Positions 34,334-42,534 of a stretch of DNA of 64,000 nucleotides are shown here, piece after piece. The DNA comes from Pseudaminobacter soli (ex Zhang et al. 2022) (GTDB lineage Bacteria > Pseudomonadota > Alphaproteobacteria > Rhizobiales > Rhizobiaceae): the NCBI RefSeq assembly GCF_014595955.1, contig NZ_JABVCF010000014.1:112431-176430 (forward strand), in the 5' to 3' direction. Made by a program: the position numbers and the translations under genes. The notes under the pieces are model-generated. The model searched no databases. It worked only from the letters and a program-made list of their open reading frames with translations, and was not told where the DNA came from. How positions within the stretch are numbered: the stretch's first letter is position 1; every line of letters starts with the position of its first letter.

Positions 34334-36172
34334 TCAGCGCTGAAGCACATAAGTCCCGGGGGCATCTTCGAGCGGCGGATAGCCTCTGCCGGGGGCACCC
34401 ATCGACGGCTGTGGTATCCTTTCATGCGCGGAATGCCGGGTGAGCCAGGCGACCCAGTCGGCCCACCACGAGCCGTGCTTGAAAGCGGCCGCAGGTACCC
34501 ACTCCTCGGCGCTCACGCACGGGTCCGTGGCACGCTTGTAGGCGATCCGGAAGTGCCTTCCGCGATGTCCGGGTTCGCTGACGATCCCGGCATTGTGGCC
34601 TCCGCTCGTCAGGACGAATGTGACGTCGGTGTCGGTGAGATAGTGGATCTTGAATACCGAGCGCCAGGGCGCGACGTGGTCGCGTTCCGTGCCGACGACG
34701 AACATCGGCACGCGGATGTTCTGGAGCGCCGCCGGGCGGCCTTCGACCATGAAGCGGCCTGCGGCGAGTTCGTTGTCGAGGTAGAGCCGCTGCAGGTACT
34801 CCGCGTGCATCCTGTAGGGCATGCGGGTGGTGTCCGCGTTCCAGGCCATGAGGTCAGTCATTGGCGTGCGCTCGCCCATGAGATAGTCATGGACCAGACG
34901 CGACCAGATGAGATCGTTGCTTCGCAGCAGCTGGAACGCCCCGGCCATCTGATCGGCCGAAAGGTAGCCCTTGTTCCACATTATGCTGTCGAGGAACTGC
35001 GTCTGGCTGTGGTCAATGAAGAGAGCGAGCTCGCCGGGCTCCGTGAAATCGGTCTCCGCCGCCAACAGCGTTACCGAGGCAAGCCGGTCGTCATCGCGGC
35101 GCGCCATCGCCGCTGCGGCAATCGACAGGAGTGTGCCGCCAAGGCAGTAGCCGGTCGCGTGGATCTTGTGTCCCGGTACAATCGTCTGCACGGCGTCGAG
35201 CGCCGCCATGATCCCGGACCGCTGATAGTCGTTCAAAGTTAGGTCACGGTCCTCGGCAGCGGGATTCCGCCAGGAGATGCAGAACACCGTGTGTCCCCGC
35301 TCGACGAGATAGCGGACCAGAGAATTGTGCGGGGAGAGGTCGAGTATGTAGTACTTCATGATCCAGGCCGGCACGATCAGCACCGGCTCCGCGAGCACGC
35401 GCTCGGCGCTCGGCGCATACTGGATCAACTCCATCAGGTGGTTCCGAAAGACGACCCTGCCGGGGGTGATCGCCACGTCGCGGCCTGGCAGGAAATTCTC
35501 CGCTCCCGCAGGCGGTTGTCGTTGCGCAAGCCGGGTGACGTCCTCGAGCCAGTTCTGCAGGCCGATCATGAAGTTGGACCCGCCGGTCACCCTGATCCGA
35601 TTCAGGATCTCGGGGTTGGCGAACGGAAGGTTGGACGGTGAAAACACATCCAGCAGTTGGCGTGCGGCGAACGACACCACGTCCTGGTGGTGCGGCGTTA
35701 CGCCGGGTACCTCGTGTGTGACGTTGTGCCACCATTGCTGGGTGAGCAGGAATGCCTGGGACCATGCGGCGTAGGGCTGCTTCTCCCACCCATCGGCGAG
35801 AAAGCGGTTGTCCCCTTCCAGCGGCTCGATGCAGGGAGGCGGGTCGCGTTGAATGCTTGTGGCAGCCAGGTAGGTCATGAAGCGGCTGTTTTTCCGTGCC
35901 GCCTTGTCCAGAAGTTCCATCCGCTTGCCCGGTGCCGATGCAAGATGGATGGTCCAGTCGAAGAACGCCATTGCCAGCGCGGCAGGCGAAAGCCCCCCGG
36001 TCAGCCGGGCGCCCAGAGCCTCGTTCATCCTGTCGAACGCCCGGAACGCCTCGGTGCCCAGGCCCTCCTCCTCGCGAAGGGGTGTCTTCGGCAGATGCCG
36101 CGTCGTTTCAGGCGCGCGGGCCACCGGGATCGGACGGGGCCGAACTTCGACAAGGGCGGGAGTTGTCGTCAT
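34334..36172 (-). CDS. phaC: Poly(3-hydroxyalkanoate) synthase (PhaC family)
   Basis: The alpha/beta-hydrolase fold carries a lipase-like box GYCLGGT with the nucleophile C343, and the triad is completed by D498 (VVGTERDHVAPW) and H526 (SGGHNAGI). It polymerises hydroxyacyl-CoA into storage granules. I take the ATG at 36172 (MTTTPALVEVRPRP; 612 residues) because the upstream in-frame codons lie inside an FNR-type box and the -10 region. Length and sequence match class I/II synthases lacking a phasin partner here. The gene heads an operon with cytochrome c. Confidence 0.9.
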   Translation of the reverse strand: MTTTPALVEVRPRPIPVARAPETTRHLPKTPLREEEGLGTEAFRAFDRMNEALGARLTGGLSPAALAMAFFDWTIHLASAPGKRMELLDKAARKNSRFMTYLAATSIQRDPPPCIEPLEGDNRFLADGWEKQPYAAWSQAFLLTQQWWHNVTHEVPGVTPHHQDVVSFAARQLLDVFSPSNLPFANPEILNRIRVTGGSNFMIGLQNWLEDVTRLAQRQPPAGAENFLPGRDVAITPGRVVFRNHLMELIQYAPSAERVLAEPVLIVPAWIMKYYILDLSPHNSLVRYLVERGHTVFCISWRNPAAEDRDLTLNDYQRSGIMAALDAVQTIVPGHKIHATGYCLGGTLLSIAAAAMARRDDDRLASVTLLAAETDFTEPGELALFIDHSQTQFLDSIMWNKGYLSADQMAGAFQLLRSNDLIWSRLVHDYLMGERTPMTDLMAWNADTTRMPYRMHAEYLQRLYLDNELAAGRFMVEGRPAALQNIRVPMFVVGTERDHVAPWRSVFKIHYLTDTDVTFVLTSGGHNAGIVSEPGHRGRHFRIAYKRATDPCVSAEEWVPAAAFKHGSWWADWVAWLTRHSAHERIPQPSMGAPGRGYPPLEDAPGTYVLQR

Positions 36173-36206
36173 GGAAACATAGTGCCGAAGGTCTGAGTTT
36201 GGCATC

Positions 36207-36220
36207 TTGATCTTCATCAA
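36207..36220 (-). promoter_or_regulatory. Perfect FNR/FixK box TTGAT-GAAG-ATCAA at phaC
   Basis: The full consensus palindrome lies upstream of phaC. With the box centred at -41.5 the transcript would begin at about 36172, the chosen phaC ATG; CACTAT at 36184-36179 (minus strand) is placed as a -10 element. This predicts a leaderless, oxygen-regulated mRNA. The same box and following 30 bases recur at 39506. Confidence 0.75.
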
Positions 36221-36569
36221 TCGTTCGCGCTGGGGCGATCGATGGGATCACCTGCAATACGCACTTGAGGATGGTCACCGCGGCGGGCAAGAGGCGTGAG
36301 CAGCATTCGAGGCGCTGACTATTCGTACGCGCCTTTAACGTCTTTATCTTTCGCCTGCCTGGACGTCATTTTCTTGGTCGAGAATAATGATGTTTTTACA
36401 ACTCTCAAATATGTTGTACACCCAACGCTGGCAACCAGTACTGGGTTATTGTTCGCAGGGGTACGTTGTACGCGGGAGCCACGACTCCGAGAGAATGTCG
36501 CATTAGAAGGATACTTTCACTTCCCGTCACTAGATGACCCAGCTTCCTATGGGTCGGGGAGGTTCGGTC
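36221..36569. other. Intergenic region upstream of phaC
   Basis: No convincing gene is seen in this 349-base stretch between divergent genes; the middle (about 36360-36450) is relatively AT-rich. The left end holds the phaC promoter, the right end a GGGGAGG ribosome site for the next gene. Confidence 0.5.
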
Positions 36570-36914
36570 ATGAAAGAGATCGAATGGGAGGACGACCGCA
36601 AAGGCGGTATTTGCAACTGCGCTACCGCGGAACTCGGCGAGCTTAGCCTTTGGGTTGAGCGTCTTCAACGCGACCCCGACAACCGCTACGTGTGGACCGT
36701 CGATGCCATAGGGGGAGATGGCCGCTGCTATGCCGTTGGTATCGAGCCCAAGGAAGCGTTGGCTAAGCAAGCAGCGGAATTTGCTGCACGAAATATAGCC
36801 CGTCCACGTCTGCGGCTCGTCCATGCCGCATCACGGAGTGGATTGCCGCTTTCAGACCTCATCCTTGATGAATTAAGCGCCGGTTGCGGCTGCGGCGGCC
36901 TGCGACGCAGCTGA
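36570..36914 (+). CDS. Hypothetical protein
   Basis: Start 36570 (MKEIEWEDDRKGG) has GGGGAGG 7 bases upstream and gives 114 residues. The protein is acidic at the N terminus with WVERLQRDPDNRYVWTVDAIGGDGR, and ends in a Gly/Cys cluster CGCGGLRRS. No family recognised. Codon use looks real. Confidence 0.6.
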   Translation: MKEIEWEDDRKGGICNCATAELGELSLWVERLQRDPDNRYVWTVDAIGGDGRCYAVGIEPKEALAKQAAEFAARNIARPRLRLVHAASRSGLPLSDLILDELSAGCGCGGLRRS

Positions 36915-36990
36915 ACGACCAGCGGCCTGGATTTCGGCGCAACTCACGGTAGCCGCAGGCGACCTGATACATCGTCCACTCTACCAGACC

Positions 36991-37305
36991 CTAGTCCTTC
37001 AAGCTCAGTATGTAGGCAGACACATTCCTGACCTCATCTCGCGAAAGCTCTATTCTCGGCATGGAGAAATGGTCATGGCTGGTGAGCCACACGTTGAGCG
37101 CTGCTGCCGTCATTCCTGGAGTCATTGCGATCGTTTTGAAGCTGGGCGCTTCTGCGACGGGTGATCGCGACTGGTCCCCGAGAACGGCGTGGCACGAGGC
37201 ACAGACCTCACGCGCGAGGGCACGTCCTTGTCGGACATCTTGGGCCTGAGTTGCGGTGATTGGCGCGACGCTGGCAAAGGCGATCACGACGAACAGCATT
37301 CGCAT
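36991..37305 (-). CDS. Small periplasmic cytochrome c
   Basis: The ATG at 37305 gives 104 residues: a signal peptide (MRMLFVVIAFASVAPITATQA), heme motif CASCH, and a distal Met in FSMPRIELS. It is a short class I cytochrome c related to the one at 27859-28197. Partner unknown. Confidence 0.88.
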   Translation of the reverse strand: MRMLFVVIAFASVAPITATQAQDVRQGRALAREVCASCHAVLGDQSRSPVAEAPSFKTIAMTPGMTAAALNVWLTSHDHFSMPRIELSRDEVRNVSAYILSLKD

Positions 37306-37501
37306 GGCGTGCTCCCCAATTGTCAAGCAGGCAGTTCATGATCCGCCTGCCAGAATTTTCCCGCAAGCACGTAGAGTGGGCCGACATTGAGTGCGCGATT
37401 AGCGCCGACCGGACGTAACACTCGCCCGGCCGGAATGGTGTCGGGGAACCCTCAGCCTCAGGCGCCCCTCGCCGGGTAGTAGCCTGCGTCGGCTTCCCGG
37501 G

Positions 37502-37657
37502 TTGGGAAATCCTGCTCTGTCGGCCATGCTGGCGGCCGGAGCCATGGCGCTGTCCAGCGCGTTCGTGCTCGGCAACGCGCCGCGGCTAAAGTGCTTCCAG
37601 GTTCCGCTTCGAGAGGGGTCGAACGGGGAGGCCGTGCCCGTATCTGTCGTGAGATGA
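37502..37657 (+). pseudogene. C-terminal remnant of a copper-exporting P-type ATPase (CopA)
   Basis: The frame reads LGNPALSAMLAAGAMALSSAFV followed by LGNAPRLKCF, matching the end of CopA-type ATPases (pattern NPxxAAxAMALSSxxVxxNxLRL), and stops at 37655-37657. Nothing of the phosphorylation or CPC region is present upstream. The next genes encode a Cys/His-rich protein and a DUF305 protein, both frequent in copper loci, so this was probably a copper-resistance locus that lost its pump. Confidence 0.65.
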
Positions 37658-37926
37658 AGTCAGCTCTGGCCCGCGCCCCTGGACTTAGCCCAAAGGCGGT
37701 GCAGGAATCCGATTATTGTCTTTCGGCCATAGGGCCTATAGCTTCGCCACCGGGTCAGCGGGCGACTGCTGGACGGCCGTGAAAGGGACAGGACCCTGGG
37801 ACAGGCGTACGTGTGGCGATCCTCCCAGGGTTTCGTGGCATAAGCGCATTGGACCCAAACGCAGTCCTGGATCCGATCGGCCCCTTCTCCGGCTTGTGCG
37901 CGGCAAGTTCTGGCCTTGCCGATCAA

Positions 37927-38334
37927 GTGCCCTATGTCGGACCTCATTCAAGCCGGGGCCGCCATGTTTTTTCGCGCCAAGTCGTGCTCATAGCGTTCGC
38001 CTTGATGGCGATCGGGGCGTTCGAGGCGCACTCGATAGCCATGGCTGGGCCGCTATCGTGCAGCGAGGAGATTATCAGCCACGCTTACGAGAACCATCAT
38101 CCGAATAATCAAAAAGACCCGCACTCGCAGCAGGAATTTCATTGCCTGGTTAGCTGCACGATGCTGGCGGCCGCCGACTATCTCTGTCTCAGCACCTGGC
38201 GTGCCGTCCTCCGGCTGAAGCCGGGCGATTCCTCGGTGTACAACGGATGGGAGCCGCCGGCCCTGCTTCGGCCCCCCGATACCGCTGGTCTGACTGAGAA
38301 TTGTCCCAGTTTGATCAACGGAGCAAAGACATGA
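37927..38334 (+). CDS. Small secreted Cys/His-rich hypothetical protein (DUF2946-like)
   Basis: A hydrophobic segment VVLIAFALMAIGAFEAHSIAMA is followed by a region with CSEEIISHAYENHH and FHCLVSC, giving clustered Cys and His residues, and ends LRPPDTAGLTENCPSLI. The pattern recalls small DUF2946-type proteins found with copper genes. The start is uncertain (GTG at 37927 or 37984). It overlaps the region just before the DUF305 gene. Confidence 0.55.
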   Translation: MPYVGPHSSRGRHVFSRQVVLIAFALMAIGAFEAHSIAMAGPLSCSEEIISHAYENHHPNNQKDPHSQQEFHCLVSCTMLAAADYLCLSTWRAVLRLKPGDSSVYNGWEPPALLRPPDTAGLTENCPSLINGAKT

Positions 38335-38792
38335 AGAAGTTCGTTTTTCTCTCCACGCTGTCCCTCCTGCTTTCGCCGCCTGCGTTCGCGCAGGACAGCA
38401 GCAGCCACTCCGATCATTCCGCATCCGGCGAGCAGGGCACCTTGCCCGCCGCATGCGAGGAGGCCGCACAGGGCGGCCACATGGACATGTCGCAGATGAT
38501 GAGCGGCATGCAGCAGATGATGGACAACATGGACGAAGTCCAGAAGGCGAACATGCAGGCCATGATGAAGATGGATGGCCCGATGATGCGGGCCATGCTG
38601 ATCAAGGACCCGGACCTAGCCTTCAACTGCGGGATGATCGCCCACCATCAGGGCGCCATCGCCATGGCCGAGGTCGAGCTCAAGATGGGCAAGGACGAGA
38701 AGTCCAGGCATATGGCGCAAATGATCATCGAGGCTCAGAAGAAGGAAATCGCGGAGATGACTGCCTGGGTCGAGAAGCACTCGAACCAGTGA
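38331..38792 (+). CDS. DUF305 family protein, Met-rich, periplasmic
   Basis: The 153-residue protein has a signal peptide (MKKFVFLSTLSLLLSPPAFA), then His and Met rich stretches (HMDMSQMMSGMQQMMDNM) and the DUF305 core FNCGMIAHHQGAIAMAEVEL. Met/His motifs and the copA remnant upstream suggest Cu binding in the periplasm. GGAG precedes the ATG by 7 bases. Confidence 0.85.
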   Translation: MKKFVFLSTLSLLLSPPAFAQDSSSHSDHSASGEQGTLPAACEEAAQGGHMDMSQMMSGMQQMMDNMDEVQKANMQAMMKMDGPMMRAMLIKDPDLAFNCGMIAHHQGAIAMAEVELKMGKDEKSRHMAQMIIEAQKKEIAEMTAWVEKHSNQ

Positions 38793-39663
38793 TCATCAGA
38801 CCGAAGGGCGGCCATGCCGCCCCTTTATGATTCAACGACCATGGACGCGCCTAGCGTCCGTGGGGAAGGTTCCAAACCTAGCCTGGCATTGGCGGCGTGC
38901 GCCCATGGTGCGACGACGACCTCCAGCCACCCGCGATGTCCGCTTCCGGGCTGACGCAAAGTTTGACTTTACGGCCAAGATGGGCGCAACGCTGCCTGGC
39001 AGCTATGGGCCGAAAGCCGACTGGCAGCTTCGAGGCTTGGATTGTCAGAAGCGGGCCTTCAGGTTCCTTCGAAACAGCGCACCATGGCGGTTTGCCTCTC
39101 GTAAAGGCCAGAATCGTCAGGATGGTGACGCGTCCGAAATGGGAAACCGGCGGCCGGAACCCTCCAACCCCGCGTTACTGGATCTGATAAAATATGAAAG
39201 ACGTACCATCGACTACAACGGCAGGCCCGGTTTTCCCGGGCGACCGGCCCCCCTTCGTCGGGCCGGCCGATTTTACCTGTGGGCCTTCGAGTCAGCCAAG
39301 TTCTCTCAAATCGGCCCGAAGCCGTCTTTGATTCTGGTCAACACGGGATCTGAGGCCGTTTCGATCACGCCGACATTCTGTTGCGCCGGGCGGGAACGAA
39401 ATCCTTCGCAAGGAACGTGCCGAGCAAAGAGAAGCCGTTCCTTTTGGTGATAACGTCGGACGACACGTCGGCAGGCCAGTTCGTAGGCGTGCTTCTGCCG
39501 ACGTTTGATGAAGATCAAGATGCTTCACTCAGATGTTCGGCATAATGAAACGAGCTCCCGGCAGAGGCTAACCACCGATCAGGATGCACCCGCGCACTTA
39601 TGTGCTTCAGCACGGAACCGCAGACGAATGTACGGCGGTCGACGGGGATGACGAGTCTAGTCC
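38793..39663. other. Gene-free stretch with relict sequence
   Basis: Reading frames here (for example 38827-39450) have no family resemblance and odd composition. It includes a GC hairpin GCCCGG-TTTT-CCGGGC-like near 39226 and, at the right end, an FNR-type box plus a copy of the phaC promoter. Most of it looks like decay products. Confidence 0.5.
39506..39519 (+). promoter_or_regulatory. Perfect FNR/FixK box TTGAT-GAAG-ATCAA, copy of the phaC promoter
   Basis: This box and the next 30 bases (ATGCttcACTCAGAtgTTCGGCA pattern) closely match the phaC promoter at 36207-36220. CATAAT at 39541-39546 is a plausible -10, giving a start near 39553. The next gene is cytochrome c; phaC is missing here. 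Confidence 0.7.
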
Positions 39664-40077
39664 ATGGCCCGAAACCTGGTCGTACTTTTTGCCTTGAGCA
39701 GCCTTGCGACGCAGGGCTCCGCGGCATCCGCCCAAGAAACGATGTCGTATGGCGAAGGCGAGTACCTGAATTCTTGTGCGGCATGCCATGGGTTGCACGG
39801 CAAAGGTGACGGCGCTCTCGCGACTGTTCTGAAGACGAAACCGGCCGACATCACGCTGTTGAAGAAGAGGTACGGCGGCGAGTTCCCCTTCGAGCAGATC
39901 CGCGAGATTATTGATGGACGCAAGATCGTGCCGAGCCATGGCACGCGCGAAATGCCGATCTGGGGCAGGCAGTTTGTCGAGGAGGATGCAAGGACATATG
40001 GCCCCGTGGGCGGCGAGATGCTGACCCAGGATCGCATCGATGCGCTGGCCCGGTATCTCGTCACCCTGCAGCGATGA
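39664..40077 (+). CDS. Small periplasmic cytochrome c (second copy)
   Basis: The 137-residue protein is nearly identical to that at 33880-34290 from MSYGEGEYLNSCAACHGLHG onward: same CAACH heme site, same REMPIWGRQF segment. The signal peptide region differs more (MARNLVVLFALSSLATQGSAASA). Upstream lies a phaC-type promoter, downstream the start of a decayed kinase gene, so it is part of a duplicated operon. Confidence 0.9.
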   Translation: MARNLVVLFALSSLATQGSAASAQETMSYGEGEYLNSCAACHGLHGKGDGALATVLKTKPADITLLKKRYGGEFPFEQIREIIDGRKIVPSHGTREMPIWGRQFVEEDARTYGPVGGEMLTQDRIDALARYLVTLQR

Positions 40078-40381
40078 GCGCCGGGTGGGCTGGCATCTGC
40101 GTTCTACGGAGCAATCCGACCGGGGCTCGATGCTTCAAGTTCTCGTCAAGGACCGGAGCCGGGTACGTGGCGATGGACCGCTCGCCTCATAGATCAAAGC
40201 TGAGAGACAAGGTTCGGGGCCCCTCGAGCAAGAAACTCTGCGGGCTGGGGACTGCGAGTGTGTCTCAATCCCTCGTCCGGACCGACCTGGTCGAAATCCT
40301 GCAGCGGGTCATCGTGAATTGGAGGGAGAGTAAGCGGTTGGCTAAGACCGGTCGGTGGGTGCAGGAATATCTCGACCGCTG
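40078..40381. other. Relict region between cytochrome c and host-attachment gene
   Basis: Besides the kinase-gene remnant, the rest (about 40250-40381) shows no recognised gene; an open frame through it has no family match. Confidence 0.5.
40174..40245 (+). pseudogene. Decayed 5' end of the kinase-like gene
   Basis: The frame MDRSPHRSKLRDKVRG matches the start of the kinase-like protein at 33767 (MDISPIRSKLRDKVRA) and then loses similarity. A degenerate copy of its FNR-type box (TTCAAGTTCTCGTCAA, 40136-40151) lies before it. The body of the gene is gone. Confidence 0.7.
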
Positions 40382-40786
40382 TCAGGCGGCTCTCAGCGCC
40401 TCCTCGATGGACTCAATCGGCTCGCCAGCGACATCCTTCGCGAGATCACCTAGAATCTTCGCTTCGAGCGCTTTGTGGTAATGCCGCCGAAGTTCACCGA
40501 GCGTTCGAGGATCCGCAACGACCATCAACATCCCGACCGTCCCGTCCAGCGCCATCCGGTTCAGATGCCCTGCGGCTGCGGCTGCGAAATTGTCTTCGAC
40601 AATCCTGGAGTAGTCCGGGTTTGCAGCGACAGCCCTATGCCGGCCTCCCGATCCCTGGTTCTGGACGTCGAGTTCAGGCGCCGGGAGTTCGACAAGATCG
40701 ATCTGAGGTTCCCTGCCCCTGTTGCGAAACAGGCGTAACCTCGTTCCGTCGACTACCGCGACCGTCGTCTCATTCGGGAGAATCAT
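40382..40786 (-). CDS. Host attachment family protein (baeRF-like)
   Basis: The 134-residue protein fits the host-attachment/baeRF12-type family: VVDGTRLRLFRN at the start, then HRAVAANPDYSRIVEDNFAAAAAGHLN and LMVVADPRTLGELRRHYHK. AAGGTAG lies before the ATG. The family is related to translation release factors of archaeal type, and its Agrobacterium member was linked to attachment. In this context (stress and low oxygen) an aerobic-transition function is just as possible. Confidence 0.8.
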   Translation of the reverse strand: MILPNETTVAVVDGTRLRLFRNRGREPQIDLVELPAPELDVQNQGSGGRHRAVAANPDYSRIVEDNFAAAAAGHLNRMALDGTVGMLMVVADPRTLGELRRHYHKALEAKILGDLAKDVAGEPIESIEEALRAA

Positions 40787-40896
40787 GTGTTTCTACCTTG
40801 GTTTGGTTGGGCCGCCGCGCGGCGACATTGACTCTGTTTCAGATGCAAGCCTCGGCATGGTCTGAGCCGAGTGGAATGGACGATCGGACCTGCCCT

Positions 40897-41346
40897 TTAA
40901 CGAACCACGAGCACGGGCACTGGGCTGAAGGTCAGCGTCTCGATGGTCTGGCTGCCGAGGAAGAGTCTGCCCAACCCGCGTCGGCCATGCGAAGCCATGA
41001 CGATCAGGTTGCAGTCCCGTTCTGTTGCAGTTTCCACGATCGCCTCGGCAGGCCGCCTCTCCTCGACGTAAACCGTTTCCGCAGCAACCCCAACTCTGAC
41101 GGCTGAGGCCTTGGCATCGGCAAGAATCCTCTCGGCTGTTTCCTTCCCGCTCTGCCTGTAGGCCTCGAAGTCGATCGGTACGCCGACTCCGCCGAACCCC
41201 CCGCCGAATGCGTAGGCCGGAATAGGCTCGCTGACGGTCAGGATCGTGACCTTGCCTCCAATCAGCTTGGCCAATGAGAGGCCGTGGTCAAGGCCCCTTT
41301 GCGCCAGTTCCGACCCGTCAATGGCAATGAGAATGTGCGTGTACAT
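40897..41346 (-). CDS. Universal stress protein, single domain (paralogue)
   Basis: Start at 41346 (MYTHILIAIDGSELAQRGL), 149 residues. It matches the Usp at 25885-26334 along its whole length, including the GRRGLGRLFLGSQTIETLT nucleotide loop, with a few conservative changes. The two genes also share bases just past the stop codon, so this is a recent duplication. Confidence 0.93.
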   Translation of the reverse strand: MYTHILIAIDGSELAQRGLDHGLSLAKLIGGKVTILTVSEPIPAYAFGGGFGGVGVPIDFEAYRQSGKETAERILADAKASAVRVGVAAETVYVEERRPAEAIVETATERDCNLIVMASHGRRGLGRLFLGSQTIETLTFSPVPVLVVR

Positions 41347-41384
41347 CTGCTTTCTCCCTCTGCGAGGATTATCCTTCATCGGCC

Positions 41385-41492
41385 TTAGTGCGACAGCAGC
41401 ACAGGCAGGCGAAGATCGTTCAGAACGCCCGCCGCGCCGCCGAGCACGAAGTCGCGGATGCTCTTCCTGATCGTGACGACTTCTTCATGTAC
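41385..41492 (-). pseudogene. C-terminal remnant of a universal stress protein
   Basis: The minus frame reads VHEEVVTIRKSIRDFVLGGAAG then VLNDLRLPVLLSH and stops at 41385. It fits the C-terminal strand-helix of Usp proteins (FVLGG..., PVLLSH). No N-terminal part is present. An FNR-type box lies about 57 bases upstream. Confidence 0.55.
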
Positions 41493-41832
41493 CGTCTTAG
41501 CTGAAGGGCAGGATGCAACCGAAACTAGCAAAGCAGATCCGGTCCAGCTTGACGTAGATCAAGCTGCAGTCGTGTTCCAAACTGTTTCCGCGGCGTCCGG
41601 AGGACGGATCAGGCGAGATCCCTAGTGCAACTGCAAGGCGCGAGTGTCGGGAGGGTTTCCCCGCGATCTCTGGCCGTCCGAAGCGGACACAGGCTGTGTG
41701 GGTTCGCCGAGGCTCTCTCACGTCCTGGCAAGCCGAGCGCGCCTTTAGAGCGTTTGTGGCCGCAAGGTTGAGTCTCGCGGCTACGTTCACGTCGAGGGGA
41801 GCTATGGGAACCGCTGACGGACAGCCTACCCG
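41386..41832. other. Intergenic region with Usp remnant
   Basis: No intact gene is seen; the segment contains the Usp tail and an FNR-type box on the left and nothing recognised from about 41580 to the VIT gene end. Confidence 0.5.
41549..41562 (-). promoter_or_regulatory. FNR/FixK-type box TTGAC-GTAG-ATCAA
   Basis: One base off the consensus; it lies upstream of the Usp remnant and of the intact Usp gene on the minus strand. It is comparable to the box before the tandem Usp gene. Confidence 0.6.
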
Positions 41833-42534
41833 CTAGCCCACGTCCACCCCGAACATCGTGCCGACGGCGGCAGTGACGCCCATCGCAAGCGCGCCCCAGA
41901 AGGTGACGCGCGCAGCCCCGCGCACCACGCCGGCTCCTCCGGCCGTGGCGCCGAGGCTGCCAAGAATTGCCAGCGCCACAAGGGTGGATGCGGCGACGAT
42001 GATGCTTATCTTGTCTGCAGGCGATGCAAGTGCCACGAGCACCGGGACGACCGCTCCCGCCGCGAAGGTGAGAGCCGAGACAATAGCAGCCTGCACCGGG
42101 CGGGCGGTGACGGTCTCGGAGATGCCGAGTTCGTCACGGGCATGGGCACTCAGGGCATTGCGTTGCGTCAGTTGGGCCGCGACCCGCTCCGCTAGCTCAC
42201 GGTCGAGGCCTCTGTCCACGTAAATCTGCGTCAGTTCCCGCAGTTCGGCCTGCGGCGTTTCGGCGAGTTCGCGTTTCTCGCGGGCGAGGTCGGCGTTCTC
42301 GGCATCAGTCTGGGAACTGACCGAGACATACTCCCCGGCCGCCATCGACATCGCGCCTGCCACCAGGCCGGCCAGCCCGGCGATCAGGATCTCGGTCGAT
42401 CCCGATCCGGCCGCGGCAACTCCGACGACGAGGCTCGAGGTGGAGACGATGCCGTCGTTCGCGCCAAGCACGGCGGCGCGAAGCCAGCCGATCCGGTGGA
42501 CCATGTGGATTTCGGAATGCGAGAGACGGCTCAT
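41833..42534 (-). CDS. VIT/CCC1-family iron/manganese transporter
   Basis: This 233-residue membrane protein has the VIT signature at its start (HIGWLRAAVLGANDGIVSTSSLVVGVAAAG pattern), LVAGAMSMAAGEYVSVSSQTDAE in helix 2, and a cytosolic charged hairpin (about 80-130), then three more helices. VIT proteins move Fe2+ or Mn2+ out of the cytoplasm. It overlaps the P-type ATPase stop (ATGA), so both are cotranscribed. Confidence 0.9.
   Translation of the reverse strand: MSRLSHSEIHMVHRIGWLRAAVLGANDGIVSTSSLVVGVAAAGSGSTEILIAGLAGLVAGAMSMAAGEYVSVSSQTDAENADLAREKRELAETPQAELRELTQIYVDRGLDRELAERVAAQLTQRNALSAHARDELGISETVTARPVQAAIVSALTFAAGAVVPVLVALASPADKISIIVAASTLVALAILGSLGATAGGAGVVRGAARVTFWGALAMGVTAAVGTMFGVDVG

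Noticed and set aside
38312..38319. TTGATCAA as an FNR site
   Set aside because: The half sites have no N4 spacer.
38935..38950. GATGTCCGCTT core also at 63334 as a dispersed repeat
   Set aside because: Only about 11 bases shared; too short to call an element.
38827..39450. 207-codon + frame
   Set aside because: No domain, unusual residue content and it spans relict DNA.
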